A DNA stretch of 64,000 bases, taken from Novosphingobium sp. KA1. Its GTDB lineage: Bacteria; Pseudomonadota; Alphaproteobacteria; Sphingomonadales; Sphingomonadaceae. The stretch covers positions 1,191,001 to 1,255,000 of the forward strand of contig NZ_CP021247.1 in the NCBI RefSeq assembly GCF_017309955.1, given 5' to 3'. A program made the position numbers and the translations under genes. This document shows, piece by piece, positions 26,014 through 35,035 of this stretch; the first letter of the stretch is position 1, and each line of letters begins with the position of its first letter. Under the pieces are notes generated by a model. The model was not told the DNA's origin and ran no database searches. It was given only the letters and a program-made list of their open reading frames with translations.

Positions 26014-26703
26014 ATGAGCGCCGCACGCATCCTCTACATCGAAGACGATGCCCGCGCCGCCCGGCAGGTGCGCGAAGTCGTCGAAACAGCAGGCCTGGCA
26101 CTGACCTGGGCGGCCAATGGGCAGGACGGGCTCAAGCTCGCCGGGGTGGAGCGTTTCGACGTCATCATCCTCGACCGCATGCTGCCCGATCTGGAGGGAC
26201 TGACGATCCTCGAACGCCTGCGCGAATCGGGGGTCGGCACGCCGGTGCTGATGCTCTCCGCGCTTGGGCGCAGCTCCGACCGCGCCGAAGGGCTCGATGG
26301 CGGTGCCGACGACTATCTGGCCAAGCCCTTCGAGGCCGAGGAACTGCTCGCCCGCCTGCGCGCGCTGCACCGGCGGGCCTCGGGCCGCACGCATAGCGCG
26401 GTGATCCTCTACGGCGCCTTCGAATGCCATGTGAAGGCCCGCACCGCCTTTCGCGAGAACCGCCACCTTGCGCTCAGCCCCAAGGAATTCGAGCTGTTCC
26501 GCTACTTCATGGAAAATGCCGGTGAAGTCCTGACCCGCGAGATGCTGCTGCGCGACGTGTGGAAGATGAACTTCGACCCGCAGACCAACGTGGTGGACGT
26601 CAACATCGGCCGTCTGCGCCGCAAACTGGAGGAAGGCTTCGACGGGCCTGCCCTCGAAACCATCTGGGGCTCGGGCTATCGCCTGCTCGACGGCCGCCGA
26701 TAA
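26014..26703 (+). CDS. OmpR-family response regulator
   Basis: 229 residues from the ATG at 26014. The receiver domain has its phospho-acceptor Asp at residue 54 (VIILDRMLPD) and the conserved Lys at 104 (YLAKPFE); the acid pair EDD at 10-12. A winged-helix DNA-binding domain with LALSPKEFELFRYFMENAG and a WGSGYRL end follows. It is directly followed by its cognate kinase (4 bases between the stop and the GTG) and a secreted protein. Confidence 0.95.
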   Translation: MSAARILYIEDDARAARQVREVVETAGLALTWAANGQDGLKLAGVERFDVIILDRMLPDLEGLTILERLRESGVGTPVLMLSALGRSSDRAEGLDGGADDYLAKPFEAEELLARLRALHRRASGRTHSAVILYGAFECHVKARTAFRENRHLALSPKEFELFRYFMENAGEVLTREMLLRDVWKMNFDPQTNVVDVNIGRLRRKLEEGFDGPALETIWGSGYRLLDGRR

Positions 26704-26707
26704 GCGC

Positions 26708-28078
26708 GTGCCGCACCAGTCCACCTCGCCGCCGACCCGCTTCCACCGCTCGATCTTCGCGCGGACCGTGCTCTGGGCAATCATCATTGCCGCCGCCATC
26801 ACCGCCTGTCTCTGGCTGCTGACCGACGCGACCATCCGCAATACCAACCAGATCGCGCTGGAACGTGCGGTCGACCTCGATCTTGCCGGCATGGTCGATA
26901 TCCACGCCAGCGGCGGACGCGAGGAACTGGCGCGGCGGATCGCCGATCGCCTCGCCCTGCAACCGCGCGACGGCCAGCTGGCGCATTACCTGCTGGCCGA
27001 CACGGCAGGTCGGCGCCTGGCGGGCGACCTGCGCCAGTGGCCCGGGCTTCATGCCGGGGTTTCGGAATCGGGTCCGATTGCCCTTCCCGGTGGCGGCAGC
27101 GCCTTTGCGCGTGCCACCCAGCTTGGCCCGGACCTCAGGCTGCTGGTAGCCCACGAGGACCACGACATCCACGCGCTGCGCCGGCAAGTGGCGCTGGTCT
27201 ACGTGACCGGCGGCCTGCTGGCGACGCTGGCGGTGGCGCTGATCGGGATGACCGCCGCGCACCGGCTGCGCACGCGGATCGAGCGCATCAATGCCGCCTT
27301 CCGCCATCCCGACGACGAAGCGCTGGCCCGGCTTGAAAAGGGCTCGCTCGACCGTGACGAGATCGACGAACTGACCCGCCATTCCAGCGAAGCACTGGCC
27401 CGGCTGGGCCGCCTCGCGGGCGCCCAGCGCGAGACGACCGATCAGCTTGCCCACGAGATGCGCACCCCGCTGATGCATCTCGACAACCGGCTGGTAAAGG
27501 CACTGGCCGCCGCACCGGAGGCGGAAACCGCGGCGCGGATCGCCGATGCCAGGCAGGAGATCCGCCACATCGTGCGCATGCTCGAATCGCTGCTGGACAT
27601 TGCCGCCAGCCAGGCCCGCCGCGGCGACCGCCACGGCCTTGCCCCCGTCGATCTCAGTGCCCTCGCGCTCCGGCTCGGCGAACTCTACGCGGACAGCGCG
27701 GAGGAATCGGGCCACACCCTGAAACTGGCGATCGCCCCCGACGTCATGATCGAGGGGGAGGAAATGCAGATCACCCGCCTCATCACCAACCTGCTCGACA
27801 ATGCCTTCAAGTTCGTACCGGTCGGCGGCACCGTCGAACTTCGGCTCGCGCCCGGCCCCAGCCTGACGGTCTGCGACGACGGTCCCGGTGTACCCCTGGC
27901 CGATCGCGAAAAGATATTTGACAAATTCGCCCGCGGCAGCGAGCCCGGAACGCAGGACGGCGCGGGCCTCGGGCTGGCGCTGTGCCGGGCGATTGCCGAG
28001 CGCCACCAGCTTGAAATCACCCTCCTGCCCTCCACGCGCGGCGCCTGCTTCAAGGTAGCCCCGCAAGCCAGGCGATAG
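26708..28078 (+). CDS. Sensor histidine kinase
   Basis: 456 residues from a GTG 4 bases after the regulator stop. Membrane segments at about 20-40 and 163-183 enclose a ~120-residue periplasmic sensor with no recognised fold. A HAMP-like region follows, then the dimerisation/phospho-acceptor helix with His at residue 249 (QLAHEMRTPL) and the ATPase domain with N box LLDNAFKFVP, CDDGPGVP and GAGLGLALC. Signal unknown. The gene downstream encodes an exported protein that could be the periplasmic partner or a target. Confidence 0.93.
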   Translation: MPHQSTSPPTRFHRSIFARTVLWAIIIAAAITACLWLLTDATIRNTNQIALERAVDLDLAGMVDIHASGGREELARRIADRLALQPRDGQLAHYLLADTAGRRLAGDLRQWPGLHAGVSESGPIALPGGGSAFARATQLGPDLRLLVAHEDHDIHALRRQVALVYVTGGLLATLAVALIGMTAAHRLRTRIERINAAFRHPDDEALARLEKGSLDRDEIDELTRHSSEALARLGRLAGAQRETTDQLAHEMRTPLMHLDNRLVKALAAAPEAETAARIADARQEIRHIVRMLESLLDIAASQARRGDRHGLAPVDLSALALRLGELYADSAEESGHTLKLAIAPDVMIEGEEMQITRLITNLLDNAFKFVPVGGTVELRLAPGPSLTVCDDGPGVPLADREKIFDKFARGSEPGTQDGAGLGLALCRAIAERHQLEITLLPSTRGACFKVAPQARR

Positions 28079-28081
28079 CCC

Positions 28082-28702
28082 GTGAGCAAGACCGGTTACC
28101 TGCGTTTCTGCCTGCCTGTTGGCGATTGTCTGGCCGTCAGCCTGATGGGCAGACTGGTGGGCAGCCTGATGGGCAGCGTTGCCGCCATGACGTCACTAGC
28201 GCCCAGCGCCTATGCCGCCGCCCCCACTAGCGGACAGCGCGTGGCGGAGGCACTGGCCCAGGCGCAGGCCGCCCGCGACGGCGGCGACAGCGAGACCCTG
28301 GCCCGCGCGCTCGGCGTGATCGATCGGTCCGGCGCCCATCCGCTGGATGGCTGGACCGGCGCCGACCCCGTGCCCGAATGGCGCAGCACCGTCGCCCCCG
28401 CCGGTTCGCCGCTGCGCGGCAGCCCGCTCGGCCCCGGCTACCGGCTCGGCAAAGTCCCGGCCGGCCAGAGCGATAGTTTCGAACAGGTGTTCCTCTCCGG
28501 CCGTAAGGCCAGCGTCTCGGTCGCCACGCAAGGCGGCAAGCCCGTCAGCCTGCGCGTGACCGACGGCGACAAGCGTATCGTCTGCCAGTCCGGCAAGGAC
28601 GGTCCGGCCTGCAACTGGGTGCCGCTGTTCACCCAGCGCTACCGGATCGAGGTCCACAACGGCGGCCAGTATCTGGCGAACTACTACCTCGTGGTCGATT
28701 GA
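28082..28702 (+). CDS. Exported protein of unknown function at the end of the two-component operon
   Basis: 206 residues from a GTG 4 bases after the kinase stop (so coupled). A long N-terminal signal peptide with a repeated SLMG unit ends about SAYAAAP. The last ~90 residues (FEQVFLSGRKASVSVAT, then VTDGDKRIVC and a LANYYLVVD end) look like a small beta-sandwich of the PPC type often appended to secreted enzymes. I cannot name a function. Single transcript with the kinase is near certain; whether it modulates the sensor is inference. Confidence 0.75.
   Translation: MSKTGYLRFCLPVGDCLAVSLMGRLVGSLMGSVAAMTSLAPSAYAAAPTSGQRVAEALAQAQAARDGGDSETLARALGVIDRSGAHPLDGWTGADPVPEWRSTVAPAGSPLRGSPLGPGYRLGKVPAGQSDSFEQVFLSGRKASVSVATQGGKPVSLRVTDGDKRIVCQSGKDGPACNWVPLFTQRYRIEVHNGGQYLANYYLVVD
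28138..28182 (+). repeat. Direct 24-bp-spaced repeat in a signal peptide
   Basis: The 15-base unit CAGCCTGATGGGCAG occurs at about 28138 and again 24 bases on at about 28162, within the signal peptide of the exported protein, giving SLMGRLVGSLMG. It lengthens the hydrophobic core. Confidence 0.6.
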
Positions 28703-28817
28703 CGGGGGAAGCCGGGAGCGTAGCCACATTTTTCGGCACGTTTTCCGGACTCATCTGGCGCTTGCGGCATCGCCCCGGACCTGGTGCATGGATGGGCTGG
28801 CGCGCCGATAGGAAAAC

Positions 28818-28845
28818 GGCGGCACTCCCTGGTGGAGCGCCGCCG
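28818..28845 (-). terminator. Intrinsic terminator after cydX
   Basis: A GC-rich stem with small internal mismatch (about 28818-28828 with 28835-28845) is followed on the minus strand by CCGTTTTCC. It lies 12 bases after the cydX stop and ends the cydAB-X transcript. Confidence 0.8.
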
Positions 28846-28856
28846 CTGTCATGACG

Positions 28857-28973
28857 TCAGTCGAGGACCGTCTTCTCTTCGGCCGGATCGGTGTGGAACT
28901 CGTGCCACACCCCGTTGATGATACCGAAGCCGACCGCCAGGCCGACGCCAAGGATCCAGGAAAAGTACCACAT
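28857..28973 (-). CDS. cydX: Cytochrome bd-I accessory subunit CydX
   Basis: 38 residues, too short for common gene-finding cutoffs. It starts MWYFSWILG and has a single membrane helix (about 5-22) followed by a short charged tail, which matches CydX. In E. coli CydX stabilises the haem site of the bd oxidase. The ribosome site GAGGAA is well placed, and it begins 11 bases after the cydB stop. The terminator at 28818 follows. Confidence 0.92.
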   Translation of the reverse strand: MWYFSWILGVGLAVGFGIINGVWHEFHTDPAEEKTVLD

Positions 28974-28983
28974 AGTCGGTTCC

Positions 28984-30132
28984 TCAATAGAAGTCGGGAT
29001 TCATGCCCACTTCACGCTCGGTCACGCGGCCGAACATGACCTTGTAGGCCCAGGCCGTGTAGGTCAGCACCAGCGGCAGGAAGATCACCGTCACCAGCAG
29101 CATGATGAACAGAGTCGTGTGGCTGGACGAGGCGTTCCACACCAGCAGGCTGGAGCGCGCATCGATCGAACTGGGCAGGATGAAGGGGAACATCGACAGG
29201 CCGACCGAGGCGATGATGCCCAGGTTCGCCAGCGAGGAGCCCGCAAAGACCAGCGTGTCCTTGCGCCCGCGAATGCCCGCCAGTGCCACCAGCGGCCCGG
29301 CCAGGCCCAGCGCCGGGGCCAGGATCATCCAGGGATGGGCGGCGTAATTGGCCAGCCATGCTCCGGCAACGTGGGCGCTTTCGGCAAAGCGCGGGTTCGA
29401 CGGCCCTTGCGGATCGACGGCGCCGACCAACTGGTAGCCAAGATCGCCCATCGCCAGCCAGACGCCGCCAAGGGCGTAGAGCACAAAGGCCACCAGCGCC
29501 GCGACCTGGCCATAACGCTGCGCACGGTCACGCGCCGGCCCCTGCTCGAGCTTGAGCGTCAGCCAGCCGGCACCGTGCAGCACGATCATCGCCACCGACA
29601 CCACGCCGCAGAGCAGCGCGAAGGGCGTGAACAGGCCCAGCAGCGTGCCTTCGTAGAAGCTGCGCATGTCGCTATCGAGCCGGAAGGGTACGCCCAGCAG
29701 CACGTTGCCGACCGCCACACCGAACACGAGCGAAGGCAGGAAACCGCCGACAAACAGCGCCCAGTCCCAGCGCGAACGCCAGGCCGGATCGGGCTTCTTC
29801 GAACGGTACTTGAAGCCCACGGGCCGCAGGATGAAGGCCGCCAGCACCAGGAACATCGCGATGTAGAAGCCCGAGAAGCTGACGGCATAGACGTAAGGCC
29901 ATGCCGCGAAGATCGCGCCGCCACCCAGGATGAACCAGACCTGGTTGCCTTCCCAGGTCGGACCGATGGCATTGATCACCATGCGGCGCTCGGCATCGCT
30001 GCGGCCGACGAAGGGCAGGAGCGAAGCCGAGCCCAGGTCGAAACCGTCGGTGAGGGCGAAGCCGATGAGCAGCACGCCCATCAGCAGCCACCAGATCACC
30101 CGCATCGTTTCATAGTCGAAGGGAATGGACAT
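28984..30132 (-). CDS. cydB: Cytochrome bd ubiquinol oxidase subunit II
   Basis: 382 residues from MSIPFDYETMRVIWW at 30132, the family N-terminus. Eight to nine membrane segments. With CydA it forms the bd-type terminal oxidase that reduces oxygen to water with quinol electrons at high affinity. The long segment around GPTWEGNQVWFILGGGA is highly conserved in CydB. It starts 13 bases after cydA. Confidence 0.96.
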   Translation of the reverse strand: MSIPFDYETMRVIWWLLMGVLLIGFALTDGFDLGSASLLPFVGRSDAERRMVINAIGPTWEGNQVWFILGGGAIFAAWPYVYAVSFSGFYIAMFLVLAAFILRPVGFKYRSKKPDPAWRSRWDWALFVGGFLPSLVFGVAVGNVLLGVPFRLDSDMRSFYEGTLLGLFTPFALLCGVVSVAMIVLHGAGWLTLKLEQGPARDRAQRYGQVAALVAFVLYALGGVWLAMGDLGYQLVGAVDPQGPSNPRFAESAHVAGAWLANYAAHPWMILAPALGLAGPLVALAGIRGRKDTLVFAGSSLANLGIIASVGLSMFPFILPSSIDARSSLLVWNASSSHTTLFIMLLVTVIFLPLVLTYTAWAYKVMFGRVTEREVGMNPDFY

Positions 30133-30145
30133 TCTTGCCTCCTGC

Positions 30146-31732
30146 TTACTCGGCCGGGATGGCAGTGAAGGTGCTGGCAGGTGCGCGTTCGCGAACCGGC
30201 GCGCCTTCATGGCCCTCGTAGACTTCCGGACCCTTGCGGATCGTCGCCAGCATCAGCTTCACCTCGATCACCGCCATGGTGCCATAGAGCAGCGTGAACC
30301 CGATGATGGTGGTCCAGATCTGCGGCACGGTCAGGCTCGATGCGGCCAGGAACGTCGGCAGCACCCCGTCCACCGCCCAGGGCTGACGCCCGAGTTCGGC
30401 AACCAGCCAGCCCACTTCGATCGCGATCCACGGCAGCGGCATGACCAGCACCGCGGCGCGCAGGAACCACCTGGCGTTGAACCGGCGGCGCACCGAGAAG
30501 GCGAAAGCGGTGGCGAAGAAGGCGATGAAGAAGAAGCCCAGCCCCGCCATCACGCGGAACATCCAGAACAGCGCGGGCACGTTGGGAACCGTGGTCCAGG
30601 CTGCCTTGGTGATGGTCGCCTCGTCGGCCAGGCGCGGATCGGCGACAAAGCGCTTGAGCAGCAGGGCGTAACCGAGATCGTCCTTGTTGCGCTCCCATGC
30701 TTCGCGCGCGGCAAGGTCGTTACGGTTGACCTTGAGCTTCTCGACCGCGTCATAGGCAACGATACCGGTGCGCATGCGCTGTTCGGCGCGCTCGACCAGC
30801 GGGATGATGCCGGTCACTTCGCCCGACAGACTGCGCGTGGCGATCAGGCCGAGAACATAGGGGACCTGGATCTCGTAAGCGGTCTCGTGCTTCTCGTTCG
30901 ACGGCAAGCCGACCAGCGTGAGCCCGGCAGGAGCCTTTTCGGTCTCCCACATGGCCTCCATCGCCGCCATCTTCATCTTCTGGTTGTCGGAAACGGCATA
31001 ACCGCTTTCGTCACCCAGCACGACGACCGAGAGCGAGGAGGCAAGGCCGAAGGCCGCCGCCACCGTGAAGCTGCGCTTGGCAAGCTCCAGATGACGTCCA
31101 CGCAGCAGGTAATAGGCCGAGACACCCAGCACAAAGAGGCTGGCGCAGACATAGCCTGCGCTCACGGTATGCACGAACTTCGCCTGCGCGACCGGATTGA
31201 AGATCACGTCCTTGAAGTTCGAGACTTCCATGCGCATCGTCTCGGGGTTGAACACCGCACCCGCAGGATGCTGCATCCAGCCGTTGGCGACGAGAATCCA
31301 GAGCGCCGACAGATTCGAGCCGAGCGCAACCATGAAGGTCGTCAGCAAGTGGCCGCGCTTGGAAAGCCGGTCCCAGCCGAAGAACATCAGGCCCACGAAA
31401 GTCGCCTCGAGGAAGAAGGCCATCAGGCCCTCGATCGCCAGCGGAGCGCCGAAGATGTCGCCGACGTAGTGCGAGTAGTAGGCCCAGTTGGTGCCGAACT
31501 CGAACTCCATGGTGAGGCCGGTGGCCACGCCGAGGACAAAATTGATGCCGAAAAGCTTGCCCCAGAAACGGGTCACGTCCCGCCAGATGGGACGGTCCGT
31601 AATCACATAAACACTTTCCATAATTACGAGAATGAAGGAAAGCCCGAGGGTCAAGGGTACAAAGAGAAAATGGTACAGCGCCGTGAGGGCGAACTGTAGC
31701 CGGGACAATTCAACAACTGCCATGTCGATCAT
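30146..31732 (-). CDS. cydA: Cytochrome bd ubiquinol oxidase subunit I
   Basis: 528 residues. Holds haems b558, b595 and d; the His ligand for b595 lies in LTALYHFLFVPLTLG near the N-terminus. The quinol-binding Q-loop is of the long type, with LPSNEKHETAYEIQVP followed by an insertion of about 65 residues, like E. coli CydA. GRQPW is present. The start at 31732 (MIDMAVVEL) or 31723 are both possible. Divergent from cydD; an FNR-like box lies upstream (31859). Confidence 0.96.
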   Translation of the reverse strand: MIDMAVVELSRLQFALTALYHFLFVPLTLGLSFILVIMESVYVITDRPIWRDVTRFWGKLFGINFVLGVATGLTMEFEFGTNWAYYSHYVGDIFGAPLAIEGLMAFFLEATFVGLMFFGWDRLSKRGHLLTTFMVALGSNLSALWILVANGWMQHPAGAVFNPETMRMEVSNFKDVIFNPVAQAKFVHTVSAGYVCASLFVLGVSAYYLLRGRHLELAKRSFTVAAAFGLASSLSVVVLGDESGYAVSDNQKMKMAAMEAMWETEKAPAGLTLVGLPSNEKHETAYEIQVPYVLGLIATRSLSGEVTGIIPLVERAEQRMRTGIVAYDAVEKLKVNRNDLAAREAWERNKDDLGYALLLKRFVADPRLADEATITKAAWTTVPNVPALFWMFRVMAGLGFFFIAFFATAFAFSVRRRFNARWFLRAAVLVMPLPWIAIEVGWLVAELGRQPWAVDGVLPTFLAASSLTVPQIWTTIIGFTLLYGTMAVIEVKLMLATIRKGPEVYEGHEGAPVRERAPASTFTAIPAE

Positions 31733-31774
31733 GTCGAATCCCGCCTTTTTAGCGGCCCGAGAGGGAGAGAGAGG

Positions 31775-33412
31775 TTGCCTCGGGCAGGTTGGTTTCGTAG
31801 GGTCGCGTTAGGCCCGCCCAAGAGGGCTGTCAAACGATACTTACATGGTTTCTTTAATTTGATCTATGTCAAATTGGCTGTACCCTGGCTGCTTGATATT
31901 GCCGGGGCCGCCGTCCTCTCCTGGGGTCTCGCCAGCGGCGTTGGACACGTCGCGACGCAGGCCCCGCTGCTCGCACCGGCCGCGCTCATCCTGGGAGGGG
32001 CGTGCCTGCGCGCCATTTCCGCCTTCGCTCTTGACCGCCACGCCGTGGCTGCCGCGCAGGCAAACAGCCGCGAGCGCCGTCGCGGCTTGTGGACTTCCCT
32101 CCTTGGATCGCGCCTTTCAAAGCCGCTAAGCATCGGAGAAAGCGCCACACTTGCCTTGGACCATACCATGGCGATCGAGAATCGCGACGTCCGTTTTTCG
32201 CCTGTGCGGCTCAATGCCGTGATCGGCCCGCTGGTGGTGGCGGCGATCGTCGCCCCCGCAAGCTGGGTCGCCGCGCTGATCATGCTGGCAACGCTGCTGC
32301 CCTTCGTGCTGGGCTCGATCCTTGCCGGCACCGCCGCGCGCCGGGCGTCCGAGCGGCAACTGGCAGCCCTCGCCGCACTGTCCGGCCTGTTTGTCGACCG
32401 TCTCACGCATCTCCCGCTGATCCGCCATTTCGGCGCCGAAGCCCGCATCTCGCGCCAGGTCCGCGATGCCACCCACGAAGTTGCGGACCGCACGGTTTCC
32501 GTCCTGCGCGCCGCCTTCCTCTCCAACGCCGTGCTGGAGTTCTTCTCCGCGCTCTCGATCGCGCTGGTGGCGGTCTATTGCGGTTTCTCGCTGCTCGGCC
32601 TGCTGCCGTTCCGCGCGCCGGAAACGCTGACGCTGGTGCCCGCCTTTTTTGTTCTGGCCATGGCCCCGGAATTCTACCTGCCGATGCGCCGCCTCGCCGC
32701 CGCCTATCACGAGAAGCAGCTGGGCGAGGCCGCCGAAACGGCGCTCGAGCCGCTGCGCGATGCCTTGCCGGCCAGCCCCCTTCCGGGCAACGCCCCCGCC
32801 CCTTTCAGCGGCCTGCGCGTCGCGGACCTGACATTGGCCTTCCCCGGCATCAGCGTCGGCCCCCTCGATTTCAGCCTGTCCCGTCACGACCTTGTCGCGC
32901 TGACCGGCCCCACCGGCAGCGGCAAGACCAGCACGCTGGCCGCCATCGCCGGACAGGTCGCCCCCAACTCCGGGCAGATATGCGACCGGGTCGGTGCCCC
33001 GCTGGTCAGCAGCCAGATCGCCTGGGCCGCCCAGCGGCCGCTGCTGCTGACGGGAACGCTGGGCGAAAACCTGGCGCTGGCGGCCCCCGATGCCCCCCGC
33101 GAGGAGATCCTCGCGGTGGCCGAACGTGTCGGCCTCGGCGCCATGCTGGCCCGGCGCGGCGGCCTCGACATGGCGATCGACCATAACGGCTCAGGTCTCT
33201 CTGGCGGCGAGCGGCGCCGCATCGGCCTCGCCCGCGCGATCCTCTCGGACCGTCCACTGCTGCTCTGCGACGAGCCCACCGCCGACCTCGACACCGCCTC
33301 CGCCGCCGCCATCGTCGCCCTGCTGAGCGACCTGTCACGTCGCCGCTGCATCCTCGTGGCCACCCATGACCCCGCCATGACCGCCGCCGCCCGGCAGGAG
33401 ATCGCGCTGTGA
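31775..33412 (+). CDS. cydD: ABC transporter CydD (cysteine/glutathione exporter subunit)
   Basis: 545 residues from a TTG at 31775 with a purine-rich GAGGGAGAGAGAGG just upstream. The N-terminal membrane domain is followed by an ABC domain with Walker A GPTGSGKTS (about residue 380), signature LSGGERRR and Walker B LLLCDEPT. CydDC exports thiols and is needed to assemble cytochrome bd. The exact start is uncertain: later TTGs at 31859 and 31874 are in frame, and the first would remove an unusual basic leader. The 3' end overlaps cydC by 4 bases. Confidence 0.88.
   Translation: MPRAGWFRRVALGPPKRAVKRYLHGFFNLIYVKLAVPWLLDIAGAAVLSWGLASGVGHVATQAPLLAPAALILGGACLRAISAFALDRHAVAAAQANSRERRRGLWTSLLGSRLSKPLSIGESATLALDHTMAIENRDVRFSPVRLNAVIGPLVVAAIVAPASWVAALIMLATLLPFVLGSILAGTAARRASERQLAALAALSGLFVDRLTHLPLIRHFGAEARISRQVRDATHEVADRTVSVLRAAFLSNAVLEFFSALSIALVAVYCGFSLLGLLPFRAPETLTLVPAFFVLAMAPEFYLPMRRLAAAYHEKQLGEAAETALEPLRDALPASPLPGNAPAPFSGLRVADLTLAFPGISVGPLDFSLSRHDLVALTGPTGSGKTSTLAAIAGQVAPNSGQICDRVGAPLVSSQIAWAAQRPLLLTGTLGENLALAAPDAPREEILAVAERVGLGAMLARRGGLDMAIDHNGSGLSGGERRRIGLARAILSDRPLLLCDEPTADLDTASAAAIVALLSDLSRRRCILVATHDPAMTAAARQEIAL
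31834..31872 (-). promoter_or_regulatory. FNR-like box and candidate -10 for cydA
   Basis: At 31859-31872 the minus strand reads TTGACATAGATCAA, nine of ten matches to the FNR/FixK consensus TTGAT-N4-ATCAA. A -10-like TATCGT lies at 31839-31834 on the minus strand, spacing that would put the box near -40, a class II activator position. It is 127 bases before the cydA start. This site lies within the extended cydD reading frame if TTG 31775 is right. Confidence 0.65.
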
Positions 33413-35004
33413 ACGCCTCCGTTTCCGCCTCGTCCGAAAATCCTCTCGCCATTGCCGGCCTGCCCCGCCGGCGGCTGCTCTTCGCCAGCCTCTGCGCCGG
33501 ATTTGCGACCGTGGCGGCGATCGGCCTCCTGGGGGTTTCGGGGTGGTTCCTGACCGGAGCAGCCCTGGCCGGGTCGGCAGGCACCCTCGCCGTGGCCGCC
33601 TTCAACTACCTGATCCCGAGCGCCCTCATTCGCCTGATGGCGATCGTGCGCACGCTGGCCCGTTATGGAGAACGGCTGCTCTCGCACAAGGTCGCCCTCG
33701 AAAGCATGGCGGACCTGCGCGGATCGCTGTTCGACAAACTGGCCGCACAAGACAGCCGCAAGGCTGCCGATGCTTCTCCTGGCGAGGCCGCCTCCCGCCT
33801 CATCGACGATGTCGCCGCGCTGGAAGACCTCGTCATCCGTGAGCCGGCGCGCCACGCGGCGCTTGTGTCGGCGGCCGTGGGACTCGTCGCGGCAAGCCTT
33901 GCCGGTCTTCCCGCCCTGCTGTTCCTCCTGGCCGCGCTAGGCCTGCTGCCGCTGCTGTTCGGCCGCATCTCGGCAGCACTCACCCGGGCACCGGCACAAC
34001 AGGCCGCCGAAGCGCTTGGCGACTTGCGCAGCCGATACATCGAGCTTGCCGCCTCGCGCGCCGAAATCACCGCTTACGGGCTCGCGGAAAGAGCGTTCGG
34101 AGAGCTGGAGCCGCTGGCCCGCAAGCTCGATCGCGCCCGCAGCGCGCTGTTTCGCGCCGAAGCGCTGCAAGGCGGGCTTATGACACTCTACGGCGCCCTC
34201 GCGATGGCAGGTCTCCTGCTGCTCGCAACAGCGCCTGCCCCGATTGTCGCACTGGCCATGCTGGCAACCGCCGCCGCGGTCGAGGCCATGGGAGGTTTTG
34301 CCCGCAGCCTGCTGCGCCGCGCCTCGCTCCACGCCGGACTGAACCGGATTGCCGCGATCAACGCGCTCGACCCGGTGCTGGCTCCGCAGGAATCGGCACC
34401 GCCCGCGATGCTAGGCATCGGCCATCACGACTTTCCCGCACGCTCGCGAATCGCCCTCACGGGCCCTTCCGGCTCGGGCAAGACCCGGGTGCTGCTGGCC
34501 CTGGCAGGAATGCGCGCGTCAACCGTACCGCTGAGCGTGGACGGCACCCCGGTCGACCAGTGCGCGGCGCGCCGCCTTTCCGCCCAGTTCGCGCTGGCGC
34601 CGCAGGATGCGCCGCTACTGATCGGCACGATCGCCGACAACCTGCGACTGGCCCGCCCCGGCGTGAGCGAGGCGGAAATGTGGGCCGCGCTCGATGTGGC
34701 CCAGCTCAAGGACCGCGTCGCACGCAGCGAACACGGCCTTGCCACCCCCATCGGCGAGGCAGGCGGAATCCTGTCAGGCGGCGAACGCAAACGCCTGTCG
34801 CTCGCGCGCGCGCTGCTGGCAAATCGCCCCTGGCTGCTGCTGGACGAACCGACCGAAGGGCTTGACGGACAGACGGAAGCGGCGCTGGTAACGGCCCTGT
34901 CCTCTTGGCTGGCACAGTCGGAAACGGGCCTTGTCCTCGTTTCGCACCGCCCTGCACCGCTTGTCCTGTGTGATTCGCGGATCGAGGTTCGCGCACTCTG
35001 CTAG
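33409..35004 (+). CDS. cydC: ABC transporter CydC (cysteine/glutathione exporter subunit)
   Basis: 531 residues from a GTG that overlaps the cydD stop by 4 bases (GTGA), so translation is coupled. Six-helix membrane domain, then ABC domain with Walker A GPSGSGKT, signature LSGGERKR and Walker B WLLLDEPTEG. It forms the heterodimer with CydD. Convergent with the ArsR gene, with only 31 bases between the stops. Confidence 0.94.
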   Translation: MNASVSASSENPLAIAGLPRRRLLFASLCAGFATVAAIGLLGVSGWFLTGAALAGSAGTLAVAAFNYLIPSALIRLMAIVRTLARYGERLLSHKVALESMADLRGSLFDKLAAQDSRKAADASPGEAASRLIDDVAALEDLVIREPARHAALVSAAVGLVAASLAGLPALLFLLAALGLLPLLFGRISAALTRAPAQQAAEALGDLRSRYIELAASRAEITAYGLAERAFGELEPLARKLDRARSALFRAEALQGGLMTLYGALAMAGLLLLATAPAPIVALAMLATAAAVEAMGGFARSLLRRASLHAGLNRIAAINALDPVLAPQESAPPAMLGIGHHDFPARSRIALTGPSGSGKTRVLLALAGMRASTVPLSVDGTPVDQCAARRLSAQFALAPQDAPLLIGTIADNLRLARPGVSEAEMWAALDVAQLKDRVARSEHGLATPIGEAGGILSGGERKRLSLARALLANRPWLLLDEPTEGLDGQTEAALVTALSSWLAQSETGLVLVSHRPAPLVLCDSRIEVRALC

Positions 35005-35035
35005 GCGGCGTGGGACGGGTGGTCCGCCGTCTGGA

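Noticed and set aside
28891..30168. 425-codon frame antisense to cydB
   Set aside because: Same reason; His/Gln/Arg-rich and without domains.
30125..31699. 524-codon frame antisense to cydA
   Set aside because: Shadow of cydA; no membrane or catalytic features, rich in Arg/Gly/Glu as expected for complement frames.
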